This document shows, one piece after another, positions 7,613-12,392 of a stretch of 19,792 bases of DNA; the stretch's first letter is position 1, and each line of letters opens with the position of its first letter. Both the position numbers and the translations under genes were made by a program. Source of the stretch: CAIKKG01 sp037444725 (GTDB lineage: Bacteria; Patescibacteriota; Minisyncoccia; UBA6257; GWB1-50-10); assembly GCA_037444725.1 (NCBI GenBank), contig JBBILW010000012.1, positions 1 to 19,792 of the forward strand, given 5' to 3'. The notes under the pieces are model-generated. The model ran no database searches. It was not told the origin of the DNA and saw only the letters and a program-made list of their open reading frames with translations.

Positions 7613-8218
7613 ATGGCACATCATAAAGAACAGAGAACGTTTGCCCTCATTAAGCCTGACGGCATACAGCGAAGTCTTATCGGAGAAATTATCGGACGCT
7701 TTGAACGCACCGGATTGAAGTTCGTAGCATTCAAATTTTTGGTGCCGACGAGAGAGCAGTGCTTCGCTCATTATGCGAAGGACGATGCGTGGTGCGTAAA
7801 AGTAGGCGAGCGCACGATTGCAGGAAAGAAGGAGAAGGGTTTGCCCGTTGAAAAGACCGCACTTGAATACGGCAAGGAAATTTTAGAGGGTAATGTGAAG
7901 TTTCTTACGTCGGGTCCTGTGCTTGCGATGTGCTTGGAAGGAAATGAGGCGGTGGGCATCGTAAAGAAACTCGTCGGAGGCACTGAGCCGCTCACTTCGG
8001 ATGTCGGTACTATTCGCGCGGACCTCACCATTGATTCATATGCGATTGCGAATACTGATGGGCGCTGCGTGCGCAACTTAATTCACTGTTCCGATGAGCC
8101 GAAAGAAGCGGAAAGAGAATTGAAATTGTGGTTTAAGGATGAGGAGCTTATCAGTTATCACCACATCAACGAGATAACACTCTACGATGTGGACCTCGAT
8201 CACATTCTCAATAAGTAA
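7613..8218 (+). CDS. ndk: Nucleoside diphosphate kinase, enlarged form
   Basis: NDK transfers the gamma-phosphate between nucleoside tri- and diphosphates through a phosphohistidine. FALIKPDGIQR (10-20), SGPVLAM, VGTIRADL and the active-site segment NLIHCSD (155-161, His158) identify the family. Three things are odd. At 201 residues it is much longer than the usual 130-155. Residues 57-93 form a charged insertion between the KPDG helices and the SGPV strand, and there is a C-terminal extension (about 173-201). The canonical HGSD after the histidine reads HCSD. The gene starts 3 bp after aspS and is followed by a strong terminator, so it closes the cluster. The catalytic residues look intact, so activity is expected. 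Confidence 0.93.
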   Translation: MAHHKEQRTFALIKPDGIQRSLIGEIIGRFERTGLKFVAFKFLVPTREQCFAHYAKDDAWCVKVGERTIAGKKEKGLPVEKTALEYGKEILEGNVKFLTSGPVLAMCLEGNEAVGIVKKLVGGTEPLTSDVGTIRADLTIDSYAIANTDGRCVRNLIHCSDEPKEAERELKLWFKDEELISYHHINEITLYDVDLDHILNK

Positions 8219-8220
8219 CG

Positions 8221-8249
8221 AAAAAACCCGCATAACCTGCGGGTTTTTT
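8221..8249. terminator. Bidirectional intrinsic terminator after ndk
   Basis: The arms AAAAAACCCGCA and TGCGGGTTTTTT (12 bp) surround a TAACC loop, and both strands have a T-run. It begins 2 bp after the ndk stop codon. Confidence 0.92.
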
Positions 8250-8295
8250 GATGCTTATTTTATCCACAATTTCGCATCGAATATTTCTTTCTTAC

Positions 8296-8304
8296 TGGTA
8301 TAAT
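8296..8304 (+). promoter_or_regulatory. Extended -10 promoter for the 6S-like RNA
   Basis: TGG followed by a perfect TATAAT (8299-8304) forms an extended -10. The standard spacing puts +1 at G8311, which is the first paired base of the RNA below. No convincing -35 is seen. Confidence 0.7.
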
Positions 8305-8310
8305 GTAATT

Positions 8311-8449
8311 GAATCCTGCTTTCCAAGATTTCGGCTCAAATGACTTGTACAGGGATTCCGTATTGCTTCATACCGCTGGTTCGTCCGGGGCTGTGAGGCA
8401 GAGGAAACCCACTTACTATTAAGCCGTCGAATTCTTCAGAGCGGGGTTC
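8311..8449 (+). ncRNA. Structured RNA, candidate 6S RNA
   Basis: By eye this region folds into one long rod. The closing helix is 12 bp: GAATCCTGCTTT (8311-8322) with AGAGCGGGGTTC (8438-8449), every mismatch being a G-U pair. Next come 8325-8330 with 8430-8436 (one bulge) and CGGCT (8332-8336) with AGCCG (8422-8426). A large bubble (8337-8351 against 8411-8421) follows, then an upper stem (8352-8359 with 8403-8410, one A-A mismatch; 8363-8370 with 8394-8401). A terminal hairpin caps it (8373-8379 with 8385-8390, one bulge). A T-rich tail (TTTTTATTTT) comes after. Closing stem, open bubble and terminal arm are the architecture of 6S RNA, which binds the sigma70 holoenzyme. At about 139 nt it is shorter than typical 6S (160-200 nt). 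That it is a structured RNA is well supported; the 6S identity is inferred. Confidence 0.62.
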
Positions 8450-8528
8450 GTTTTTATTTTGAATGCTGGCGTGAATGAGGATGATGTGATTAAATGAGTG
8501 CGGAAGAAATTTCACGTAAGATACTTCA

Positions 8529-8609
8529 CTCGGGCTGTAAGCGCAGACGCTTGCATCCCGGACTTCAGACAGAGTTTCCTCGGGCTGTAAGCGCAGATGC
8601 TTGCAGCCC
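8529..8609 (+). repeat. Two hairpin repeats resembling the tRNA-Pro ends
   Basis: Two copies of a 31-nt unit start at 8529 and 8579. They share CTCGGGCTGTAAGCGCAGA and GCTTGCA and differ at only two positions. In the second copy GGGCTGTAAGC pairs with GCTTGCAGCCC (11 bp, one G-U) around a 6-nt loop. The first copy has one mismatch. The first 11 bases, CTCGGGCTGTA, recur at 8657 as the start of tRNA-Pro, and GCAGCCC recurs as its 3' acceptor strand. They look like collapsed tRNA acceptor stems or a REP-like element. Neither is followed by a T-run, so they are not terminators. Confidence 0.65.
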
Positions 8610-8616
8610 ATCGCTG

Positions 8617-8652
8617 GGAGAAAATGTTTACGGAGACGCAACCATTTTCTCC
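8617..8652 (+). other. Hairpin just upstream of tRNA-Pro
   Basis: GGAGAAAATG (8617-8626) pairs perfectly with CATTTTCTCC (8643-8652) around a 16-nt loop, ending 6 nt before the tRNA. The octamer CCATCGCT occurs on both sides (8608 and 8651). It may guide tRNA 5' processing or be a repeat remnant. Confidence 0.5.
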
Positions 8653-8658
8653 ATCGCT

Positions 8659-8729
8659 CGGGCTGTAGTATACCGGTAGTACGCATGCATGGGGTGCATG
8701 TAGACCGGGTTCGATTCCCGGCAGCCCGA
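8659..8729 (+). tRNA. tRNA-Pro (anticodon GGG)
   Basis: A full cloverleaf is visible. The acceptor CGGGCTG (8659-8665) pairs with CAGCCCG (8722-8728), with discriminator A8729. The D-stem is GTAT/GTAC around ACCGGTA. The anticodon stem CATGC (8684-8688) pairs with GCATG (8696-8700), and the loop ATGGGGT gives anticodon GGG with G37. A 4-nt variable region follows. The T-arm is CCGGG-TTCGATT-CCCGG. The C1-G72 pair and A73 fit tRNA-Pro. CCA is not encoded (the next bases are CAG), so a CCA-adding enzyme must finish it. No promoter is evident close upstream, so it may be processed from a longer transcript. Confidence 0.95.
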
Positions 8730-8761
8730 CAGATGTTCGCTTCCCGTACCCCGACAGAATG

Positions 8762-8786
8762 AAAAACACCCGAAAGGGTGTTTTTT
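8762..8786 (+). terminator. Intrinsic terminator after tRNA-Pro
   Basis: The arms AAAAACACCC and GGGTGTTTTT (10 bp) surround a GAAA tetraloop and are followed by T's. Confidence 0.9.
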
Positions 8787-8802
8787 GTTGGCGGGTTTGC
8801 TT

Positions 8803-8893
8803 TATAGTGTCTTACGAGGTTAGTATGGGTCCAGCATTCGACGCGGATAATTCTGTCCGCGGCGATAGTTGAAAACCGAATAAGGAGAAGGTG
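8803..8893 (+). promoter_or_regulatory. pyrF promoter, leader hairpin and Shine-Dalgarno
   Basis: A possible -10 TATAGT (8803-8808) is followed by a leader of about 80 nt. The leader holds a 6-bp hairpin, CGCGGA (8842-8847) with TCCGCG (8856-8861). A canonical AAGGAG (8882-8887) lies 6 nt before the ATG. This is the only textbook Shine-Dalgarno I see in the window. The -35 is unclear. Confidence 0.5.
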
Positions 8894-9730
8894 ATGAAGA
8901 CTTTTCGAGAGAAGCTCGAAGCGCAGTGGGCGAAGGGCAACTTCGTGTGCGTGGGGCTTGATACCGTGTACGAGAAGGTGCCCGATGCGGTACGCAAGCC
9001 GGGCAACAGGTTGGAGAGCATCGTGAACTTCAACTCACGCATCGTCGATGCGACGAAGGACCTCGTGTGTGCGTACAAGCCGAACAGCGCTTTCTACGAG
9101 GCGCTCGGTGTGTTGGGTCCGGGTGTGCTCGATGAGACCATCGAGTATATCCACGATGTTGCTCCGGATGTTCCCGTCATTCTCGACGCGAAGCGTGCCG
9201 ACATCGGAAACACGAACGAAGGTTACGTGAGGGCAGCGTTCGATTATTTCAAGGCGGATGCCATCACTGTGAATCCGTATCTCGGCGCCGAGGCGCTTTC
9301 ACCGTTCCTCGACTGCGAGGACAAGGGAATCTTCGTGCTTTGCCGCACGTCGAACCCCGGCGCGGGCGAGCTCCAAGACCTGTTGGTGGCGGAGGAACCA
9401 CTCTACCTCCATGTCGCGCGGAATGTCGCGGGGAAGTGGAACAAGCGTGGCAACTGTGCGCTCGTCGTGGGTGCTACTTACCCTTCGGAACTTGCCGAGG
9501 TGCGGCGCGAAGTGGGCGACGAGATGCCCATCTTGATTCCCGGAATCGGCGCGCAGGGCGGCGACATTGAGAAGACGGTGCGTGCCGGCATCGATTCCGA
9601 GAGGTGCGGCATCGTCGTGAACTCTTCGCGTGGCATCATCTACGCTTCCTCGGGAGACGATTTCGCTGCGGCGGCGCGCATGGAAACCGCAAAGCTCCGC
9701 GACGCGATCAATGAGTATCGCAACAAGTAA
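8894..9730 (+). CDS. pyrF: Orotidine 5'-phosphate decarboxylase, type 2
   Basis: PyrF converts OMP to UMP, the last step of de novo UMP synthesis. The 278-residue length and sequence fit the longer type 2 subfamily. VCVGLDT opens the barrel, YKPNSAFYEA carries the substrate lysine, and VILDAKRADIGNT (95-107) holds the catalytic Asp98, Lys100 and Asp103. LVVGATYP and IPGIGAQGGD form the phosphate-binding end. The ATG at 8894 is chosen because of its AAGGAG six bases upstream; GTG at 8891 would crowd the SD. No other pyr gene is nearby and the gene stands alone between terminators. All 15 lysines use AAG and the third positions are rich in G/C, unlike mnmA or ndk. Together with the SD this hints at a different history, perhaps transfer. 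Confidence 0.95.
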   Translation: MKTFREKLEAQWAKGNFVCVGLDTVYEKVPDAVRKPGNRLESIVNFNSRIVDATKDLVCAYKPNSAFYEALGVLGPGVLDETIEYIHDVAPDVPVILDAKRADIGNTNEGYVRAAFDYFKADAITVNPYLGAEALSPFLDCEDKGIFVLCRTSNPGAGELQDLLVAEEPLYLHVARNVAGKWNKRGNCALVVGATYPSELAEVRREVGDEMPILIPGIGAQGGDIEKTVRAGIDSERCGIVVNSSRGIIYASSGDDFAAAARMETAKLRDAINEYRNK

Positions 9731-9736
9731 GCATGA

Positions 9737-9779
9737 CCCCCGTTCGTTCCGCATACGCGGAACGGCGGGGGCTTTTTTA
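9737..9779 (+). terminator. Intrinsic terminator after pyrF
   Basis: CCCCCG (9737-9742) pairs with CGGGGG (9766-9771), and CGTTCCGC (9745-9752) pairs with GCGGAACG (9757-9764), around an ATAC loop and followed by CTTTTTT. A small internal asymmetry (TT against G) separates the two helices. Confidence 0.9.
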
Positions 9780-9785
9780 TAATCA

Positions 9786-9811
9786 AAAACCCCGCGGGAG
9801 GCGGGGGTTTT
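9786..9811. terminator. Bidirectional terminator, mainly for rpmB
   Basis: AAAACCCCGC and GCGGGGGTTTT flank a 5-nt loop. It follows the end of the minus-strand rpmB and also lies just after the pyrF terminator. Confidence 0.85.
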
Positions 9812-9824
9812 CTTTTTCTGCTGG

Positions 9825-10013
9825 TTACTTTGCGCGGCTCAGGGTCTTCATGCACTTCGCGCAGACATACGAACGCTTTCCAGGAACTAAAAGATTGGTC
9901 CACTGAAGGTTTGCACGCTTTTTGGTCCAGTTCGTGGGGTTGTGCTTACCACGGAGCAGTACGCGGGTACCACCCATCTTTGAGCTTTTATCGCACTTCT
10001 CGCATTTCCTCAT
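9825..10013 (-). CDS. rpmB: 50S ribosomal protein L28
   Basis: bL28 is a small protein of the large ribosomal subunit. The 62-residue product opens MRKCEKCDK and ends with SYVCAKCMKTL. Cys4, Cys7, Cys51 and Cys54 make a zinc-ribbon (C+) form. The middle, KKRANLQWTNLLV, matches the L28 core that follows the Arg/Lys-rich loop. It is transcribed on the minus strand with its own promoter. It is separated by 40 bp from the next minus-strand gene upstream, with no terminator in between. There is no Shine-Dalgarno. Confidence 0.93.
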   Translation of the reverse strand: MRKCEKCDKSSKMGGTRVLLRGKHNPTNWTKKRANLQWTNLLVPGKRSYVCAKCMKTLSRAK

Positions 10014-10022
10014 AGTTCCAGA

Positions 10023-10050
10023 ATTGTATCATTTTTCTCGCCATTGTAAA
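10023..10050 (-). promoter_or_regulatory. rpmB promoter, near-leaderless
   Basis: On the minus strand TTTACA (10045-10050), a 16-nt spacer and TGA plus TACAAT (10023-10028) form a good extended promoter. The -10 ends 9 nt before the rpmB ATG. Confidence 0.65.
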
Positions 10051-10053
10051 GAG

Positions 10054-10692
10054 CTAGCCTATAATTGTCTCTTTGTAGCTCTTTTTCGTGAAGTCGAACT
10101 CGTAATATTTTATATTGTCGCCTGCACCTACCTGAAGGATGATCGTGTTGCGATTCGCGGCGGGGTTGAAGATTATACGGCCAGTAACTGAGCTCTTCGG
10201 AGGCATGGACTGGAAAGAACCCCGAATGTCAGCCGGAACCATGTTCTCACCGTTCAAGTCTACGACTGCAAAGAGGTCTTTCATCTCAATCGCGGTGTAG
10301 GAGCTTGCATTCGAGGTGAATGCTTTCACATCAATTGCAAGCGAACCGTCTTCATTCTTTGCGACATTCTCAACTTCAATTGTGGTTGTCGCCTGAGGAA
10401 GAAGCGCAGAGCTAGATTGCGCGTCAAAAATAATCGCAGTTGGGATGTTAATTCCCAATGAAACGGTTGGTTGCGGTACCGATGACTGCGCAGTAGCGGT
10501 AGATTGCGAAGACGTGGGCGCGGGAGCGGTTTGTGCGGGGCTTTGGACATTCTTGCTGAGCTCCAAGGTGAGCGCCATGTTGCTTACCGTGGTTGAGAGC
10601 GTGGCGATTTTATCGAATACGACGTAGAAGCCCGCCATGACGCCGAGCACTACGATGATAAGCGCGATATAAATGACATTGTCTTTTTCCAT
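10054..10692 (-). CDS. Membrane-anchored protein of unknown function
   Basis: I do not recognise this 212-residue protein. Residues 6-27 form one membrane helix with almost no positive charge before it. A short helical stretch follows (to about residue 50), then a Pro/Ser/Thr/Gln/Ala-rich linker (about 50-78). The C-terminal domain (about 79-212) has alternating hydrophobic strands (for example TTTIEVENV, SLAIDVKAF and NTIILQVGAG) and is probably an all-beta, immunoglobulin-like extracytoplasmic domain. No enzymatic motif is visible. It shares a divergent promoter region with the M50 protease gene, which cuts membrane proteins; a functional link is only a guess. Its -10 box ends 6 nt before the ATG, which predicts a fully leaderless mRNA. 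Confidence 0.8.
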   Translation of the reverse strand: MEKDNVIYIALIIVVLGVMAGFYVVFDKIATLSTTVSNMALTLELSKNVQSPAQTAPAPTSSQSTATAQSSVPQPTVSLGINIPTAIIFDAQSSSALLPQATTTIEVENVAKNEDGSLAIDVKAFTSNASSYTAIEMKDLFAVVDLNGENMVPADIRGSFQSMPPKSSVTGRIIFNPAANRNTIILQVGAGDNIKYYEFDFTKKSYKETIIG

Positions 10693-10698
10693 ATTCCT

Positions 10699-10733
10699 AG
10701 TATACCATCAGGCATTCCGCAGTATGGTATAGT
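10699..10733. promoter_or_regulatory. Divergent pair of extended -10 promoters
   Basis: The minus strand has TGG-TATACT (hexamer 10699-10704), 6 nt from its ATG. The plus strand has TGG-TATAGT (hexamer 10728-10733), 10 nt from the M50 ATG. The two form an imperfect inverted repeat, and each -35 zone overlaps the other promoter, so they may compete for RNA polymerase. Confidence 0.65.
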
Positions 10734-10743
10734 AGACACATCA

Positions 10744-11364
10744 ATGGACAGTTCATTATTTATTTTTAAGCTTATCGTGCTTGTGTTCTCGGTTGTCGTG
10801 CATGAAATATCGCACGGCTTTGTTGCGGAACGTCTCGGCGACCCCACGGCGCGCCGTGCCGGGCGCCTTACGCTGAATCCCATCGCACACATCGACCTTT
10901 TCGGCTCGGTAATTCTGCCGTTGCTCATGGCAATGGCGGGCGGCGTGGTGTTCGGCTGGGCAAAGCCGGTGCCGGTGAATCCGCGCTACTTTAAAAATAC
11001 GGACCGCGACATGGCGCTTGTGTCCGCTGCGGGACCCTTGAGCAATCTCACACTCGCGGCAATTTTCTCCGTCTTCTTCCGCGCCATTCCTTTCGTTGCG
11101 ACAGGCGGTATTGCGGATGCATTACAGGGACTTTTCGTCGTTATCGTGCTTACGAACATTTCTCTCGCCATTTTCAACCTCGTGCCGATTCCGCCGCTCG
11201 ACGGCTCGGGCGTGCTTATGGCGCTTTTGCCGCGTTCCGCGCAGCAATTCCGCATGTTCCTTGAGCGCTACGGCATGTTCGTATTCCTTATCTTCGTTTT
11301 CCTCGGTATGTCGCTTATCAGCCCCGTTATCGAATTTTTGGCGCGGCTATTTCTCGGGGTATGA
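10744..11364 (+). CDS. Site-2 protease family zinc metalloprotease (M50)
   Basis: This intramembrane zinc protease has the catalytic HEISH (residues 20-24, HExxH) in its first membrane helix and NLVPIPPLDGSG (145-156) with the third metal ligand Asp153. The segment ARRAGRLTLNPIAHIDLFGSVILP is typical of the compact bacterial/archaeal S2P group, and FGWAKPVPVNP is also conserved. No PDZ domain is present. At 206 residues it has the length of the minimal form. It would cleave membrane-bound regulators or peptide remnants in the inner membrane; the substrate is unknown. It is monocistronic or read towards rpsL, which starts 62 bp downstream with its own promoter. Confidence 0.94.
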   Translation: MDSSLFIFKLIVLVFSVVVHEISHGFVAERLGDPTARRAGRLTLNPIAHIDLFGSVILPLLMAMAGGVVFGWAKPVPVNPRYFKNTDRDMALVSAAGPLSNLTLAAIFSVFFRAIPFVATGGIADALQGLFVVIVLTNISLAIFNLVPIPPLDGSGVLMALLPRSAQQFRMFLERYGMFVFLIFVFLGMSLISPVIEFLARLFLGV

Positions 11365-11381
11365 ATCCGGTAAGTTAGGGG

Positions 11382-11410
11382 TTGACGTTTTTTGAGATGC
11401 CCCCTATACT
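11382..11410 (+). promoter_or_regulatory. rpsL promoter
   Basis: TTGACG (11382-11387), a 17-nt spacer and TATACT (11405-11410) make a near-consensus sigma70 promoter. The predicted +1 is 11417, giving a leader of about 10 nt without a Shine-Dalgarno. The -10/leader sequence recurs before rpsS. Confidence 0.85.
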
Positions 11411-11426
11411 AATCCCTGTTTAATAC

Positions 11427-11840
11427 ATGCCTACTATTCGTCAATTAATTAAGAGAGGTCGGAAGAGCAAGAAGGCCAAGGACACGTCACCTGGTCTCAG
11501 TTATTATTTCAACTATCTTAAGAATCGCCGCGTGGTTTCCGCGTCGCCGTTTAAGCGCGGCGTCTGCCTCAAAGTGTTCACCACGACGCCGAAGAAGCCG
11601 AACTCCGCTCTCCGCAAGGTAGCGCGCGTACGTTTGACGAACGGCATGGAAGTCACCGCATACATTCCCGGAGAAGGACACAACCTCCAGGAGCACTCAG
11701 TGGTGGTCATTCGCGGCGGCCGCGTAAAAGACCTTCCGGGTGTCCGTTATCACATCGTTCGCGGTGTACTCGACACGGCAGGCGTTGACCGCAACCAGCA
11801 GAGGTCCAAGTACGGTGCGAAAAAGAAAAAGGCAAAATAA
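11427..11840 (+). CDS. rpsL: 30S ribosomal protein S12
   Basis: uS12 shapes the decoding centre. The conserved core is intact: KRGVC, TTTPKKPNSALRKVARVRL with the streptomycin-related lysine, and GGRVKDLPGVRYH with the aspartate that is often methylthiolated. The N-terminal segment MPTIRQLIKRGRK is normal. Residues 25-40 (SYYFNYLKNRRVVSAS) form an insertion of about 14 residues before PFKRGVC, raising the length to 137 against 124 in E. coli. It is the first gene of the str cluster, followed after 3 bp by rpsG. Confidence 0.97.
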   Translation: MPTIRQLIKRGRKSKKAKDTSPGLSYYFNYLKNRRVVSASPFKRGVCLKVFTTTPKKPNSALRKVARVRLTNGMEVTAYIPGEGHNLQEHSVVVIRGGRVKDLPGVRYHIVRGVLDTAGVDRNQQRSKYGAKKKKAK

Positions 11841-11843
11841 CGT

Positions 11844-12323
11844 ATGAGAAAAAGAGGAAATTTTAATAAGAGGGAATTCCTTCCGGATGCGACATACAAC
11901 CGCACCGACATCGGACGCTTCATCAACTACATGATGGAGGACGGTAAGAAGGCGGCGGCGGAGCGCGTAGTATACTCGGCACTCGAATTTATCAAGACGA
12001 CGACGAAAGAGGATCCGATAAAGGTGTTCGAGAAGGCGATGGAGAACGCGAACCCGATGCTTGAAGTTGTTTCGAAGCGTATCGGCGGAGCGAACTACCA
12101 GATTCCCCGTGAAGTACGTCCGGAGCGCCAATTCTTCCTCGCTACTCACTGGATAATCGGAGCGGCGCGCGGAAAGAAAGGAAAGCCGATGGGCGAGCGA
12201 TTGGCTGAAGAGTTCATCTTGGCGGCAAAGAACGAAGGCAGCGCCATCAAGAAGAAACAGGACACGCATCGCATGGCAGAGGCCAACAGAGCGTTCGCGT
12301 CACTTATCCGATCATCCTCGTAA
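11844..12323 (+). CDS. rpsG: 30S ribosomal protein S7
   Basis: uS7 nucleates assembly of the 30S head and binds the 3' major domain of 16S rRNA. The 159-residue product has the usual MRKRGNFNKREFLPD start. INYMMEDGKK, NANPMLEVVSKRIGGANYQIPREV and the C-terminal DTHRMAEANRAFAS are also typical. The S7-specific beta-hairpin is present. The gene starts 3 bp after rpsL with no Shine-Dalgarno, so translation is probably coupled. A strong terminator follows 12 bp after the stop, which separates it from fusA. Confidence 0.97.
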   Translation: MRKRGNFNKREFLPDATYNRTDIGRFINYMMEDGKKAAAERVVYSALEFIKTTTKEDPIKVFEKAMENANPMLEVVSKRIGGANYQIPREVRPERQFFLATHWIIGAARGKKGKPMGERLAEEFILAAKNEGSAIKKKQDTHRMAEANRAFASLIRSSS

Positions 12324-12335
12324 AGTGACACAAGG

Positions 12336-12366
12336 TCGGCTCTCAACGGATGAGAGCCGATTTTTT
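12336..12366 (+). terminator. Intrinsic terminator between rpsG and fusA
   Basis: TCGGCTCTCA (12336-12345) pairs perfectly with TGAGAGCCGA (12351-12360) around an ACGGA loop and is followed by six T's. It should end most rpsL-rpsG transcription before fusA. Confidence 0.92.
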
Positions 12367-12373
12367 CAAAATA

Positions 12374-12379
12374 TATTAT
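12374..12379 (+). promoter_or_regulatory. Possible fusA -10 box
   Basis: The A/T-rich stretch after the terminator contains TATATT and TATTAT (12372-12379), 13 nt before the fusA ATG. No -35 is clear because that zone lies within the terminator hairpin. Confidence 0.4.
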
Positions 12380-12392
12380 TATTAACACACAT

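Noticed and set aside
8529..8609. CRISPR array
   Set aside because: There are only two full repeats 50 nt apart, and they share sequence with the neighbouring tRNA. No cas genes are nearby.
8494..8679. Plus-strand 61-codon frame
   Set aside because: It crosses the hairpin repeats and enters the tRNA, with no ribosome signal or protein-like features.
8336..8769. Minus-strand open frames of 116 and 85 codons (8336-8686, 8512-8769)
   Set aside because: They run antisense through the 6S-like RNA, the repeats and tRNA-Pro. The stretch VGLPGIEPG is just the reverse strand of the tRNA T-arm and acceptor.
8825..8872. 15-codon frame (MGPAFDADNSVRGDS) in the pyrF leader
   Set aside because: It could be a leader peptide, but it has no Shine-Dalgarno and no codon pattern suggesting attenuation, and the leader hairpin is not terminator-like.
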